A stretch of DNA of 64,000 nt from assembly GCF_032594915.1 (NCBI RefSeq), contig NZ_CP118733.1, positions 1,550,001-1,614,000 on the forward strand. Reading direction: 5' to 3'. The stretch comes from Streptococcus sp. 29896 (GTDB lineage: Bacteria > Bacillota > Bacilli > Lactobacillales > Streptococcaceae). The notes beneath the pieces were generated by a model that was given only the letters and a program-made list of their open reading frames with translations, was not told where the DNA came from and made no database searches. Below, one piece after another: positions 23,910 to 33,920 of the stretch (the first letter of the stretch is position 1; each line of letters opens with the position of its first letter). The translations under genes were made by a program, and so were the position numbers.

Positions 23910-24812
23910 GTGAAACAATCAAAACGTCTCTACTTGTCAGGGCTTAGCCTGGCAACACTTTTGCTCCTGTCAGGTTGTGTGAGCACTGACTCAAATGGTA
24001 ACCCGACTGGTCTCGTTTGGAACCTGCTCGGTCAACCCATGTCCAACTTGATTACCTTCTTTGCCGAAAATCAAGGTTTGGGCTTTGGACTTGCGATTAT
24101 CATCGTGACCATCTTGGTCCGTCTGGTTATTCTACCACTTGGTATCTACCAGTCCAAAAAAGCGGCTTATCAATCTGAAAAGATGAACTACCTCAAGCCA
24201 ATCTTGGCTCCTATCCAAGAGCGGATGCGAAACGCTAGCTCGCAAGAAGAGCAACTAGCTGCCCAACAAGAGCTCATGGCTACTCAAAAAGAGTACGGAG
24301 TCAGCATTCTTGGTGGTATGGGCTGTCTACCGCTTCTCATCCAAATGCCATTCTTCTCTGCAATTTACTTTGCAGCTCGCCATACACCAGGTATCTCAGA
24401 AGCTAGCTTTTTGGGAATCGACCTTGGCTCATCTAGCTTAGTCTTGACAGCTGTCGCTGCTATTCTCTACTACTTCCAGTCCCTTCTGATGATGGTTGGT
24501 ATGGATGAGGAGCAGAAAAAACAAATGCGTGCTATGATGTATATGAACCCATTGATGATTGGTTACTTCTCTATGGTTTCTCCTGCTGGTGTGACCCTTT
24601 ACTGGGTAGTCGGAGGTATCTTCGGTCTCTTACAACAAGCCATCACCAACTTTATTATCAAACCAAAAATTCGTCAACAAGTGGAAGAGGAAATGAAAAA
24701 CAAACCTCTCAAACCAGTTCAAGGCAAGGTCAAGGATGTTACCCCATCTGCTGCCCAATCGATTGAAAATAAAAAGCAAAACCGTAACGCTGGCAAGCAA
24801 CGGTCACGCTAA
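23910..24812 (+). CDS. yidC: Membrane protein insertase YidC/Oxa1 (lipoprotein form)
   Basis: The protein is 300 residues and starts at GTG. The signal peptide ends in the lipobox LLSGC (C near residue 22), so the mature protein is lipid-anchored. Five membrane helices follow, with GFGLAIIIVTILVRLVILPL (the hydrophilic-groove Arg), LLIQMPFFSAIYFAAR and GVTLYWVVGGIFGLLQQAI. The basic C-terminal tail (KNRNAGKQRSR) binds ribosomes. It inserts membrane proteins with or without SecYEG; streptococci normally have two copies, and this one resembles YidC1. AAAGGA lies about ten bases before the start. YidD, its helper, is at 13598. Confidence 0.95.
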   Translation: MKQSKRLYLSGLSLATLLLLSGCVSTDSNGNPTGLVWNLLGQPMSNLITFFAENQGLGFGLAIIIVTILVRLVILPLGIYQSKKAAYQSEKMNYLKPILAPIQERMRNASSQEEQLAAQQELMATQKEYGVSILGGMGCLPLLIQMPFFSAIYFAARHTPGISEASFLGIDLGSSSLVLTAVAAILYYFQSLLMMVGMDEEQKKQMRAMMYMNPLMIGYFSMVSPAGVTLYWVVGGIFGLLQQAITNFIIKPKIRQQVEEEMKNKPLKPVQGKVKDVTPSAAQSIENKKQNRNAGKQRSR

Positions 24813-24819
24813 CAAGCAA

Positions 24820-24853
24820 AACCCTCCATTATAAAAATGGAGGGTTCTTTTTA
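24820..24853. terminator. Terminator of yidC, shared with the converging protease gene
   Basis: AACCCTCCATT and AATGGAGGGTT form an 11-bp stem followed by CTTTTT on the plus strand and TTTTGC on the minus strand. Confidence 0.85.
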
Positions 24854-24868
24854 TCCTTTTTACAGCCA

Positions 24869-27800
24869 TTACGGTCGATAAATGGACTGTTTAAAGTCTT
24901 CTGTCTCTAGCAAGAAGGCATTCAAAAGGGCTGCTTTCAGGCCATATACCTGCGATTTTTCCTTGCTAAAGTAATCATACTGACTGTAATATTGTTGCCA
25001 AGAGGCATCATGGTCTACTGCTTTTGCCATTAACTCTTTCAGTTCCTGCAAACTGCTAATCGTTCGGGTTGGTCCATGGAAATAACCGCCATCAGCCCGT
25101 CCTCGGATGGTAATTGGCTTCAACTGATCCAGTTTTTCTATACGGCGTCTAAACATAGCCTTCCGAAAGGCTGCAGCAGAGTCGAACTCTCCATCGCTCA
25201 TCTTGGCAATGACCTGGCTATCAGCTGAACGGTAGCCCAACTCACTGCGGAATTTGTTGGAAGCATAGGCTACCAAACCATCTTCGTAACCATATTCTGC
25301 TAAAAATTCAAAGGCTAGCTTGCGGAAATGCATCTCATTTCGACTAGGTCCGTCATCGTTTAGAGCACCATACATCGGGTCTAAGGCAGAGATGCTATGG
25401 TACTGACTAGCTGGGTATTGGATACTATCTGACTTTCCTTCTGGGTCGTAGAATCGTCTGGAGACAAGGCCCTTGTCAATCAACTCTTCAAAGGAACTGA
25501 TACTTGTTTCGTATGGTAACTTACGGATAAGAATGCCGTTATCATCAAGCGTCACCAATTGATTGAACCAATTTTGACGAACATAGCTACTCTGTTTTAG
25601 AACTGCTTCTGCTTCTAAATAGTCCAGACTGTACAATACATCAAAGTAGCCACGCAGATAGGTTTGCAAGTCTTCTGTCGACTGAAAGCGTTGCGGGCTC
25701 AGGTTGGTCAAGCGTTTGAAACTTTCCTTGTCACTATGGTCAAAGAGACTATTGATGGTCAAACGATCTTGGTCACTCCACGGATTTGATTGGAAGAGGC
25801 CTTCCGCAAAGACTTCGGGACTCATTCCATTGCGGCGCGAATGGCCGAGTAGGTAGACATCATCCTCCAAGACATGGGTCAGTTCATGGGTGTAGGTAGA
25901 AGCTGCTCGCTCACCCATCATATCCAAGCAGTCAAAGACATTGTCATACCCAAGTGAATAAGCAAAGGTTCCCTCATAGTGAGTATGGTCCTTACCAAGC
26001 GGACCAAAGAAATACCGCATGCTTGGGGTTGGGTCTAAGAGGCTCAACCATCTTCCTTTCAAAAGACGGCTGTCCCAGTTAATAACATGGCTAAATACCT
26101 TGTCCTTGTGACTTTCTGGGAGGATATTATAGAGATAGTCTGAGTGAGCATTCCAATGCTTGGCAGCTGCTCGCACTCGTTCCTTGACCTTTTCATATTC
26201 TGCTAGCGTCCATTCTTTGACACTGTGTTCATACATCCCAAGGAAGAGGGAGGTCATGTTGCTGACGACAAAGATTCCTTCACCTGGCATGGTCAAAAGT
26301 ATCAAGGCCATCTCTTTGAACCGCCATGGTCGGCTACTGATTTTCTGATAGACTTCTACATGGTGGTAGGGACTGGTTGGGTTATCTTGTTTAGCACGTG
26401 CACTTGCAACTTCCGATTTGATCTCTAGAATAAAGGCCTTGCTGCTCTCATTGAACCACTGACTCGTCGTTTTGTCTGGGGAAAAGACTTGGCGGAGGGC
26501 TTCCAGATAGCCAAATAAATCAGATTGCAGGCTAGGTCCTGCGACTAAACCACTACCGATTACATAGTTGTATTTAGGTTGTAGGGCTGCTTTTCCTAAA
26601 TTACCCAACTGGATCAATCTATCAAGACTGTTCTGATTGCGCCCAAAGAAGCTGCCCTCTTTTATCATCAAGTCCTTCACCTGTCTTTCCCCAAAGGTAA
26701 TCGCATACCAACGGTTCATATAGGCGAGCCCCAGCAAAAATGCTGCCTTATTGGTCCGGATTTCCTCCATTAGGCTGGCAAAACCTGCGCTGTTGGTATC
26801 CAAGAACAACCAGTTGCTTGAAAGTAGGTCTATCAGGTGTCTTTCCACATCTGATTTGACTTGGTTAAAGGATTCTTCTAAGAAGAGTTTGGCCAAGTCA
26901 AGGTTATTTTGAGTTTGAATTCCCAGCGCTTGTCGAATTTCTTGCGAATCAAATTGAACTGCTGTCAATTCTGCTATCAAGCTGTTGACTGCTTGGCTTT
27001 GGCGAGGTGAAAATGCATAATTATCTGGTGTATAGCTGATGTTTCTATCCAGTAGGATATATTCTTGAATCGCTCCGCCATTGACCACCAAATCACTGCG
27101 CTTATTCAGATATACCTGCTCTGAACTACCATCCGCATAGTGTAGCAGCAAGCCTGTCACTGGTTTTTCTGTTGTTATATAGAAGACCAGTTCCTGGCCA
27201 GACAAGGCTTGAACATCTAGGAGTTGCTTGGTTACCAGGCTATCTCCATCCTCCAGTCGGTTGGCCTGCTGGATGAGGACATCACGAGTGTAGAATGGAA
27301 GGAGTTTTTCCATGTTTCGATAAGCCTGCAAGCGAGATGGTCGATAATGAGCAAAGGCCTGATAAACTTCCTGGGAAGTAGGGGATGTCTGAATCCTTTC
27401 ACGAAGCTGTGTCAAACCAAACTGTGCCAGCAGTTGCTCCACTTGATTGGATTCAATTGCCTGGGCGTGCCAATCGCTATCCGAACTTTCCTCTTCTGAC
27501 AGGTAGTAAAGTTGACTCAGCTGGGACTGGTTATCCAAGGGGAAACCATACACAGGTTTACCTTCCGTTACTTGAACGGTCGATAGACCTTGACTGATCC
27601 GGCTAATCCGTCCTGCTGAAGATAAGATAGTGCCGACCAATCCGCCATTTTCCGTGTCTGCACTTGCCGAAGATGTAATCAAGCCGCTAGCAAAGACACG
27701 ACGAATGTTAGAAGCTCCCTCCACTTGGCCGACAATGCCTCCAATCTTGCTACCTGATGAGATGGCCATCAGCTGGGCATCTGTTACAGCACCGTCAATC

Positions 27801-30800
27801 TGGCCACTTCCACCAAGCCATGCGGCAATACCTCCAAGGCGGTTATCTGTATTTGCAGTTGTCAGGCTACGGATGGAGCCTTTAAAACTAATATCCGCTA
27901 AGCGGCCTCCTGCAAAATGGCCCACAAGACCACCAATATTATCTGCCGCAGTCAACTGCCCTTGCACAGCTACATCGCTTACCTCTACATCTTGTGCATA
28001 GGATTCCTTGGCAAGGGCACCGACATGGCTAGCTTGTGGTTGGTGAATCGCAACCTCTTTTAGGTGTAGATCCTGAACACGAGCTCCCGCTCCCAATTTT
28101 TCAAGGAATGGGAGGGACAAATCGTAAATACTATAACCATTTCCGACGAGGCGACCTTTGAATTCACCCAATACATAAGCAGTTTGACCAACACTAGTTT
28201 GAAAGCCACTTGCCGTCATATCTCCGGCCAAATGGAATTCCCCTGTTAGATTTTGGTTCATAGCTTGTACCAATTGAGCAAAATCACGATAGCTGCCCGT
28301 ACGAACAGGCGTATTTCTCGGAATATCAAAAGTCAAGTCATTTGAAAATTGCCCATTTGCTTGCTTATCTTCGACGAGATTGTCCAGTCTAGCCCTGACA
28401 CGGAAATGAGCTGCATCCTGGGTCTGAATACTTGCCACCGGCAGGAGTACTTCCTTGGCCTCTTCAGAAACTAGTTTGATATAGTATGAACTGGTCTCTT
28501 TTGGAATCTCATTCAGCTGCAAAATACGGGTCGCCTGGCCATTGGTAAACTGCCATAATTCTGGCCGGTCCGTATGCTTAAACTGGATACGACGGGTTTC
28601 AAGGGTTACATTTGCTTCGTCAGCAACTGAATCTGTCAACTCTTGTTCACCTGCTCGGTAGGTAATTTCTGCCCGAACAGTGTAATCAATATTTTCTTGC
28701 AGTTGACTAAATGTAACTTGACGGAAGAGACCTTGAACCTTCAACTCCTTGGTTTCCACGAGGGTATCACCAATATAGAGACTTGCTCGAGCCGATTGGA
28801 AGCGTTTGGCCTTGTCTTCTAACAGATAAGCTAGACTAACTGACTTGCCTTCCTTGTCCGTCTGGGTCAGACGAAGACTGAGTGTTGGTTTTGGTCCAAA
28901 TTCTTCTAGCGCTGGACTAGGAGGAGTTGGGAGTTCGACGACCTTACTGCCTCGGTAGGTAATCTGGTCTCGCGCTTCGCGAATCACCTCTCTCTTCACC
29001 AAATGAGATTGGTCGCCAATGTCAAAATAGGTCAGGCGATTTTCCCCAGTCTGCCCTTCCTGCATCTCAATCCGTCCTTCTAACCACTCTGGTCGCTCTT
29101 CCTCTCGGTGGCTAAAGGGGACCTGTTCGATCTGGTACCGGATTTTTGCAACAGGCTTGTCTGCTTGATACAAAGGAGCAACTAGCTTACCATCCTGACG
29201 GCTACCTCGGACAGTAACCTGATCCTGTGCTTCTTCCAAGACTCGACTGGTTAAGACAGTTCGCTGGTCGCTAATACGAGCATAGGTGACTTCCTTGAGG
29301 CCATTTCTACCCGGTAAGACAACAACCTCATCTTGGCGCAAATCGGCATTGATTTCTTCCCTAAAGCCATGGGAAACAATTTCCTCTACTCGCTCAATCT
29401 GTGCGACTGGCTTATCTGACTGGTATAAAGGGGCAACTAGTTTTTCATCAATCCCTATCCCTTCAAAAATTCTCCGACTAATTGACGGAATTTCCTCTCG
29501 ACTAGTTTCCTGGCTCGAAATGAGTTTCCCATCAACAAAGGTATCCTTGTATTGGATGATGTGCTTGCCTGCTCGCCCTTCTTCTACTCGAGTTTGACCC
29601 CGTGCTAGATCCTGCGTTGAAATCCGTTCCTCTGGGATTTCCAAGCTAATTTCCTCAGACCGGCTAAGCTCCTGAATCGGAAGACTTGGCAAAGCAGGAC
29701 GACTTGGAGCATAATCTGGGACTTGTACGATTGCTTCAGAGCTTACAATCTCCTCTGTTTCACCTATTCCAATATAGTGAATACTAGGACGTCCCGGAAA
29801 CTCACGACGAGACAATTCATTGCTTGCTACAACTTGTCCTGCGACAACCACATCTTGGTAGTCTATTTCTATTCGCCCTGCCTGACCTTCTTCAATCTCT
29901 GTTTCACAGCTCGGAAGGCGGTCTGTTTCCACTCTCTCCACCACTATTGGTAGATCTTCTGAAGCAGTTCGATTGACCAATTCAAACTCTAGGGCAGCTG
30001 GAGGGATTTGTTGAGGGGCTTGGTCAGGAACCTGTGTGACCTCTTCTTGTAGCTGTTCTGGAAGAGCAGTCCCTTCCTCCCTAGTCCCAATATACAGAAT
30101 GCTTGGTTTCCCAGCAATTTCTTGTCGCCCCAACTCCTTGCTGGCCACTACTTGACCAGCGACGACCACATCTTGGTAGTCAATGATAAGCTGACCAGCC
30201 TGGCCTGGCTGTCGCTCTGTTTCTCCTACCAGAAGTCTATCTGTTCGAATCTCTACTTCTGCAATAGCTAGGTCTTGGCGTTCGGTCCGTTGCTGCAAAT
30301 CAAAGGCCAATGGCACCACCTTGTAGTTCAAACTTTCTTCTCCAAGAGACCAACTTATTGTCTCAACTTGGTCTTGGTTTTCAACCGCCTTACTGCCCTT
30401 ATAGAGAATCTGTGGACGGGCTGGAGTCTCCTGGATATCCAATAAGTCTGTTTGAACTAAGTGATTGTTTACCCAGGTTTCTTTGTAGTGATAGGTCCGT
30501 TGTCCATCCTGACCTTCTTCCATTCTGCTTTCTCCCACAACTAGGTTGGGATCTTCTCTTTCTTCAACAGGCGCTGGCAGGACTTCAACCTCTTCACGGT
30601 AACGGATTTCTGGCAAGATCTCCGGCTGTGTAACCTGCTCTATTTCCTTGTCTTCATGAAGAAAATCCTTCTCATTTTTTTGCGAAAGGCTTTCCTGCTC
30701 ACCCTGACTAGCGGAATTTGTCCTGCCTGCTACCTCCGCTTTCTTCTGCGTAAGCTCTGCTTTTTCTCCATCCACCAAATAACCTAAAAAGCGGTGACCT

Positions 30801-31339
30801 GCAATCTGAATTTTTCCGTCTGGAAGAGAGTCCCCAACTGCTAAGGTGATTGTTTGATTATGGGATGCTAAGACTGACGATTCTAGGGCAGCTAACTCTA
30901 AAACAGGAAAGACTGCTCCGCCGATTGTGACATAAAGCAAGCAGACGACACGTGCCTTTTTCGAACGACTTGCTACCAAACCAACCAAGAGAAAGCCTCC
31001 AGCAAGCACCAAACCCAGCTGAGAAGCAATTTGCCCAGTGGCTGGCAAGATGGCAGGCCGCTCTACCTGATATACCAAATAGTAAGTCACATCCTGACTG
31101 ACCTTGGCTGGTAAGACCTCAACCAATCTTTCAAGATCCTTACGATTCAGTTCACTATCTAAGACATAGCGAAACTGGATCTGCTTTAGATCTCTTTCCG
31201 ACTGAATCTCATTAGCTAAAACCTGCGGTGTAGCCAAAAGAGGTGCTAAAGCAAAGTTTGCAATACAGAGAGATAGGACACCTACGGACAATTTCCGTAT
31301 CGAAAATGCTTTTCGCTTTTCATAAAAAAAACTACTCAT
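24869..31339 (-). CDS. Surface zinc metalloprotease, M26 (IgA1 protease/Zmp) family
   Basis: The protein is 2156 residues. The order of parts is typical of streptococcal M26 proteases: YSIRK-type signal (AFSIRKLSVGVLSL, residues 11-24), an N-terminal sortase motif LPATG at 98-102 followed by a hydrophobic stretch and basic SRSKKAR, then about six G5-type repeats (roughly residues 240-790). A GLUG/beta-helix region (about 1000-1200) follows, and finally the catalytic domain. HELTH at 1818-1822 supplies two zinc ligands and the catalytic Glu; a Glu about 20 residues on is the probable third ligand. Targets in relatives include IgA1, PSGL-1 and mucins; the one cut here is not predictable. It is a likely virulence factor. 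Confidence 0.93.
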   Translation of the reverse strand: MSSFFYEKRKAFSIRKLSVGVLSLCIANFALAPLLATPQVLANEIQSERDLKQIQFRYVLDSELNRKDLERLVEVLPAKVSQDVTYYLVYQVERPAILPATGQIASQLGLVLAGGFLLVGLVASRSKKARVVCLLYVTIGGAVFPVLELAALESSVLASHNQTITLAVGDSLPDGKIQIAGHRFLGYLVDGEKAELTQKKAEVAGRTNSASQGEQESLSQKNEKDFLHEDKEIEQVTQPEILPEIRYREEVEVLPAPVEEREDPNLVVGESRMEEGQDGQRTYHYKETWVNNHLVQTDLLDIQETPARPQILYKGSKAVENQDQVETISWSLGEESLNYKVVPLAFDLQQRTERQDLAIAEVEIRTDRLLVGETERQPGQAGQLIIDYQDVVVAGQVVASKELGRQEIAGKPSILYIGTREEGTALPEQLQEEVTQVPDQAPQQIPPAALEFELVNRTASEDLPIVVERVETDRLPSCETEIEEGQAGRIEIDYQDVVVAGQVVASNELSRREFPGRPSIHYIGIGETEEIVSSEAIVQVPDYAPSRPALPSLPIQELSRSEEISLEIPEERISTQDLARGQTRVEEGRAGKHIIQYKDTFVDGKLISSQETSREEIPSISRRIFEGIGIDEKLVAPLYQSDKPVAQIERVEEIVSHGFREEINADLRQDEVVVLPGRNGLKEVTYARISDQRTVLTSRVLEEAQDQVTVRGSRQDGKLVAPLYQADKPVAKIRYQIEQVPFSHREEERPEWLEGRIEMQEGQTGENRLTYFDIGDQSHLVKREVIREARDQITYRGSKVVELPTPPSPALEEFGPKPTLSLRLTQTDKEGKSVSLAYLLEDKAKRFQSARASLYIGDTLVETKELKVQGLFRQVTFSQLQENIDYTVRAEITYRAGEQELTDSVADEANVTLETRRIQFKHTDRPELWQFTNGQATRILQLNEIPKETSSYYIKLVSEEAKEVLLPVASIQTQDAAHFRVRARLDNLVEDKQANGQFSNDLTFDIPRNTPVRTGSYRDFAQLVQAMNQNLTGEFHLAGDMTASGFQTSVGQTAYVLGEFKGRLVGNGYSIYDLSLPFLEKLGAGARVQDLHLKEVAIHQPQASHVGALAKESYAQDVEVSDVAVQGQLTAADNIGGLVGHFAGGRLADISFKGSIRSLTTANTDNRLGGIAAWLGGSGQIDGAVTDAQLMAISSGSKIGGIVGQVEGASNIRRVFASGLITSSASADTENGGLVGTILSSAGRISRISQGLSTVQVTEGKPVYGFPLDNQSQLSQLYYLSEEESSDSDWHAQAIESNQVEQLLAQFGLTQLRERIQTSPTSQEVYQAFAHYRPSRLQAYRNMEKLLPFYTRDVLIQQANRLEDGDSLVTKQLLDVQALSGQELVFYITTEKPVTGLLLHYADGSSEQVYLNKRSDLVVNGGAIQEYILLDRNISYTPDNYAFSPRQSQAVNSLIAELTAVQFDSQEIRQALGIQTQNNLDLAKLFLEESFNQVKSDVERHLIDLLSSNWLFLDTNSAGFASLMEEIRTNKAAFLLGLAYMNRWYAITFGERQVKDLMIKEGSFFGRNQNSLDRLIQLGNLGKAALQPKYNYVIGSGLVAGPSLQSDLFGYLEALRQVFSPDKTTSQWFNESSKAFILEIKSEVASARAKQDNPTSPYHHVEVYQKISSRPWRFKEMALILLTMPGEGIFVVSNMTSLFLGMYEHSVKEWTLAEYEKVKERVRAAAKHWNAHSDYLYNILPESHKDKVFSHVINWDSRLLKGRWLSLLDPTPSMRYFFGPLGKDHTHYEGTFAYSLGYDNVFDCLDMMGERAASTYTHELTHVLEDDVYLLGHSRRNGMSPEVFAEGLFQSNPWSDQDRLTINSLFDHSDKESFKRLTNLSPQRFQSTEDLQTYLRGYFDVLYSLDYLEAEAVLKQSSYVRQNWFNQLVTLDDNGILIRKLPYETSISSFEELIDKGLVSRRFYDPEGKSDSIQYPASQYHSISALDPMYGALNDDGPSRNEMHFRKLAFEFLAEYGYEDGLVAYASNKFRSELGYRSADSQVIAKMSDGEFDSAAAFRKAMFRRRIEKLDQLKPITIRGRADGGYFHGPTRTISSLQELKELMAKAVDHDASWQQYYSQYDYFSKEKSQVYGLKAALLNAFLLETEDFKQSIYRP

Positions 31340-31440
31340 TTTTCCTCCTTTATTATTAAACGTATAATCCTATCCTTATTTTAGTACAAAACTTCTCAAA
31401 ATGCACACAATATCATAATAATATACATTATATTGTAAAT

Positions 31441-31469
31441 AAAAAAAGAGCCGGGCTCATGCCCAACTC
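31441..31469 (-). terminator. Terminator of greA
   Basis: GAGTTGGGC-ATGA-GCCCGGCTC on the minus strand followed by seven T residues, 12 bases after the greA stop. Confidence 0.88.
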
Positions 31470-31481
31470 CGCTTTAGCGAC

Positions 31482-31964
31482 TTATACTGATTTTTCAACC
31501 TTCAAAATCTTCACCTGGTAGCTACCAACAGGGGTTTCAACAGTAGCTAGGTCACCAGTTTTTTTACCAATCAAGGCTTGTCCAATCGGACTTTCATTGG
31601 ATACCTTGTTTGCAAAAGCATCTGCACCCGCAGCACCAACAATATGGTAAACTTCCTCATCTGATTCGCCGACTTCCTGAACCGTTACAGATTTACCGAT
31701 AGCGACTTCGTCCGCAGCAACCGCATCTGAGTTAACGATTTCAGCATAACGAATTTTCGTTTCAATCATTGAGATTTGACCCTCAACAAAAGCCTGCTCA
31801 TCTTTGGCTGCCTCATATTCTGAGTTCTCTGAAAGGTCTCCATAAGAACGCGCAATTTTAATACGCTCAACGATTTCTGGACGACGAACCAATTTTAGTT
31901 CTTCTAATTCTTTTTCTAATTTTTCCTTCTCAAGAAGGGTCATAGGGTAGGTTTTTTCTGCCAT
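31482..31964 (-). CDS. greA: Transcription elongation factor GreA
   Basis: The protein is 160 residues from the ATG at 31964, after AAAGGA; a longer frame would begin in the mltG terminator. The N-terminal coiled coil ([20 protein letters not shown], with [20 protein letters not shown] at its tip, including the acidic DLSENSEY loop) reaches into the RNA polymerase secondary channel. The C-terminal FKBP-like domain ends [15 protein letters not shown]. GreA stimulates cleavage of backtracked RNA and so rescues stalled polymerase. It lies after mltG, the usual streptococcal order. Confidence 0.97.
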   Translation of the reverse strand: MAEKTYPMTLLEKEKLEKELEELKLVRRPEIVERIKIARSYGDLSENSEYEAAKDEQAFVEGQISMIETKIRYAEIVNSDAVAADEVAIGKSVTVQEVGESDEEVYHIVGAAGADAFANKVSNESPIGQALIGKKTGDLATVETPVGSYQVKILKVEKSV

Positions 31965-32004
31965 GATAATTCCTTTTTGTATTGTTTTATTTTGATCATA
32001 AAAT

Positions 32005-32043
32005 ACGAAAACAAAATTATGTGGCAAAACCACATAATTTTGT
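32005..32043 (-). terminator. Terminator between mltG and greA
   Basis: ACAAAATTATGTGG and CCACATAATTTTGT form a 14-bp perfect stem with a 5-base loop, followed on the minus strand by TTTCGTATTTT. Confidence 0.8.
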
Positions 32044-32057
32044 TACGGGATAGACTC

Positions 32058-33842
32058 CTAATTGTTTAGCTTGCTGTTCACGTATGTTTCAACGTTCGCC
32101 AAGTGTTCTTCATAAGAGTTCGTGAAGTAAACAGTTCCTGTCGTTACATCTGCTACAAAATAGTAGTAGTCAGTTGTATTTGGATTTACTGTTGCTTCGA
32201 TAGCTGATAGACTTGGACTATCAACTGGACCAGGCATCAAGCCGTAGTTGACATAGATGTTAAATGGTGAATCGATTGCTGTATCGATAGCAGCATCTTG
32301 TGCCAAGGTTGTTTCTTGACCAAGCATGCCCATCGCATAAAGAATAGCGATGTTTGATTGAAGTGGAATACCAGCATTGATACGGTTGTAGAAGACACTT
32401 GCGATATTGCGACGATCTTCATCTGTTGAACCTTCTTTTTCAACCAATGAAGCCATGGTCAACACAGAATTAACATCCAAGCCTTTGGCTGCCAAACTCT
32501 CATAGTAAGGCTTCAAGTTTGCATCCATTGCAGCAATCATTTGCTCAATCAAGCCTTCTACAGTTGTGTCTGCTGTATAATCATAGGTTGCTGGGAAGAG
32601 GTAGCCTTCCAATTGGTATTTAACACCTGAATCTGCTGCTGGCAAGCTTGCAAACAAGGTTGGGTAAGCAGCTACCATTCGCGCAATGAAATCTTGGTTT
32701 TGCACAGTTGCCATAAACTCTTCTGCAGTAAATGGCGTTGTGTCCGTTGTATCATCTGTATAGACATTATCTGTCACAGCCTTAGAGATTTGCTCCAAGG
32801 TGTAGCCTTCAACCACCAAGACTTTACCTGCGATTGGATCTTCCGCTACTGGCGTACCACCTTCTTGCAAGGCTTTTGCCAAGTCATCTACTGACATGCT
32901 TTGGCTCAAATTGTAGAAACCACTTTGGAAATTGTTGTAGCTCTTCAATTTGGCATAGTAGTTAAAGATCGTTGCATTTTTGATCAAGTTGTTATCTTGC
33001 AAAATTTCTGCAATCTCTTTAGTTGATGAACCTTCCGGAATTTCAACCTGCACTGTCTCAGTTGCGCTGGAATTGATTGGTTCCAAGCTCGATTTAACAT
33101 AGAAATAACCAGAAACAGCTGTCAAAATCAGGGCCAAAACGGTTACCAACATCACAACTGAAACAATGCGCTTAGCTGCCTTATCTTGTTTCTTACGTGC
33201 TTGCTTGGTGCTGCGGCGTCTTGGCGTTTCTAATCCAGCTTTTGCAACTGGTTTTTCCGCTTGATTTTCCTCAACTGGAACTGGGACTGGTGTCACAATT
33301 GTCTTATCCAACTCAACTTCGTCTTCAGCAAGTGGTGTTTCATCAAGGGATTCAACAACTGGCTCCTCAACTGGAATTAGAGTTGGAGTTGGAACGGAAC
33401 GCTCAAAGTTTTCTGCCATTGAACGCAACTCAGAAATGTTTCGTTCAACTGTGTTTTCAAATTCAGAACCAGCATCAAAACTTGGTTGCTCAACTGGAGT
33501 GACTGGCACAACTGGTTCTGATTGTTTCACCACAACTGGAACTTCTTCTTCAAAATCAATCGCATCGATTTTAACAGTTGGTCGAACTAAATCCTCTGCT
33601 ACGGCCATCTCAGGTTGAGGCGTTGAAATAAGGACTTCCTCAATTGCAACTGGTTCCGGAACAACAATCTCCTCAACTGGAAGATGGTCTTCTACTAACG
33701 GTTCTGGCTGCAAATCGATGGATTCCGTTTGTTCCTGTCCCTGGGCCTCTCTTAATCTTTTTTGTTTTAACTCTTCCAAATCCCGTAAAATTTGTTCACG
33801 AAAATTGGAAGATTGTGTGTTCTTTTCTTTCGAATCGTTGCT
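32058..33842 (-). CDS. mltG: Endolytic peptidoglycan transglycosylase MltG
   Basis: The protein is 594 residues from a GTG at 33842, seven bases after AAAGGAG; an upstream ATG lies before the ribosome site and is rejected. About 200 acidic, Pro/Val-rich cytosolic residues precede one transmembrane helix (IVSVVMLVTVLALILTAVSG). The extracellular YceG domain follows: a LysM-like part (VEIPEGSSTKEIAEILQDNN) and the catalytic segment MASLVEKEGSTDEDRRNIAS, with the catalytic Glu in the VEKE motif, plus SPFNIYVNYGLMPGPVDSPS. MltG cleaves nascent glycan strands and works with the elongation machinery. The long cytosolic N-terminus is typical of streptococci and may be a regulatory contact. Confidence 0.95.
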   Translation of the reverse strand, partial: SNDSKEKNTQSSNFREQILRDLEELKQKRLREAQGQEQTESIDLQPEPLVEDHLPVEEIVVPEPVAIEEVLISTPQPEMAVAEDLVRPTVKIDAIDFEEEVPVVVKQSEPVVPVTPVEQPSFDAGSEFENTVERNISELRSMAENFERSVPTPTLIPVEEPVVESLDETPLAEDEVELDKTIVTPVPVPVEENQAEKPVAKAGLETPRRRSTKQARKKQDKAAKRIVSVVMLVTVLALILTAVSGYFYVKSSLEPINSSATETVQVEIPEGSSTKEIAEILQDNNLIKNATIFNYYAKLKSYNNFQSGFYNLSQSMSVDDLAKALQEGGTPVAEDPIAGKVLVVEGYTLEQISKAVTDNVYTDDTTDTTPFTAEEFMATVQNQDFIARMVAAYPTLFASLPAADSGVKYQLEGYLFPATYDYTADTTVEGLIEQMIAAMDANLKPYYESLAAKGLDVNSVLTMASLVEKEGSTDEDRRNIASVFYNRINAGIPLQSNIAILYAMGMLGQETTLAQDAAIDTAIDSPFNIYVNYGLMPGPVDSPSLSAIEATVNPNTTDYYYFVADVTTGTVYFTNSYEEHLANVETYVNSKLNN

Positions 33843-33920
33843 CACAATTAAACTCCTTTCACACAATTACCTTTTATTATATCTTAAAAGCCTAACAAAA
33901 TCAAGAACTTCCTTTATTTA

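Noticed and set aside
24869..31339. Many open frames on the plus strand opposite the large protease gene
   Set aside because: They lack ribosome sites and recognisable domains and mirror the codon pattern of the minus-strand gene.
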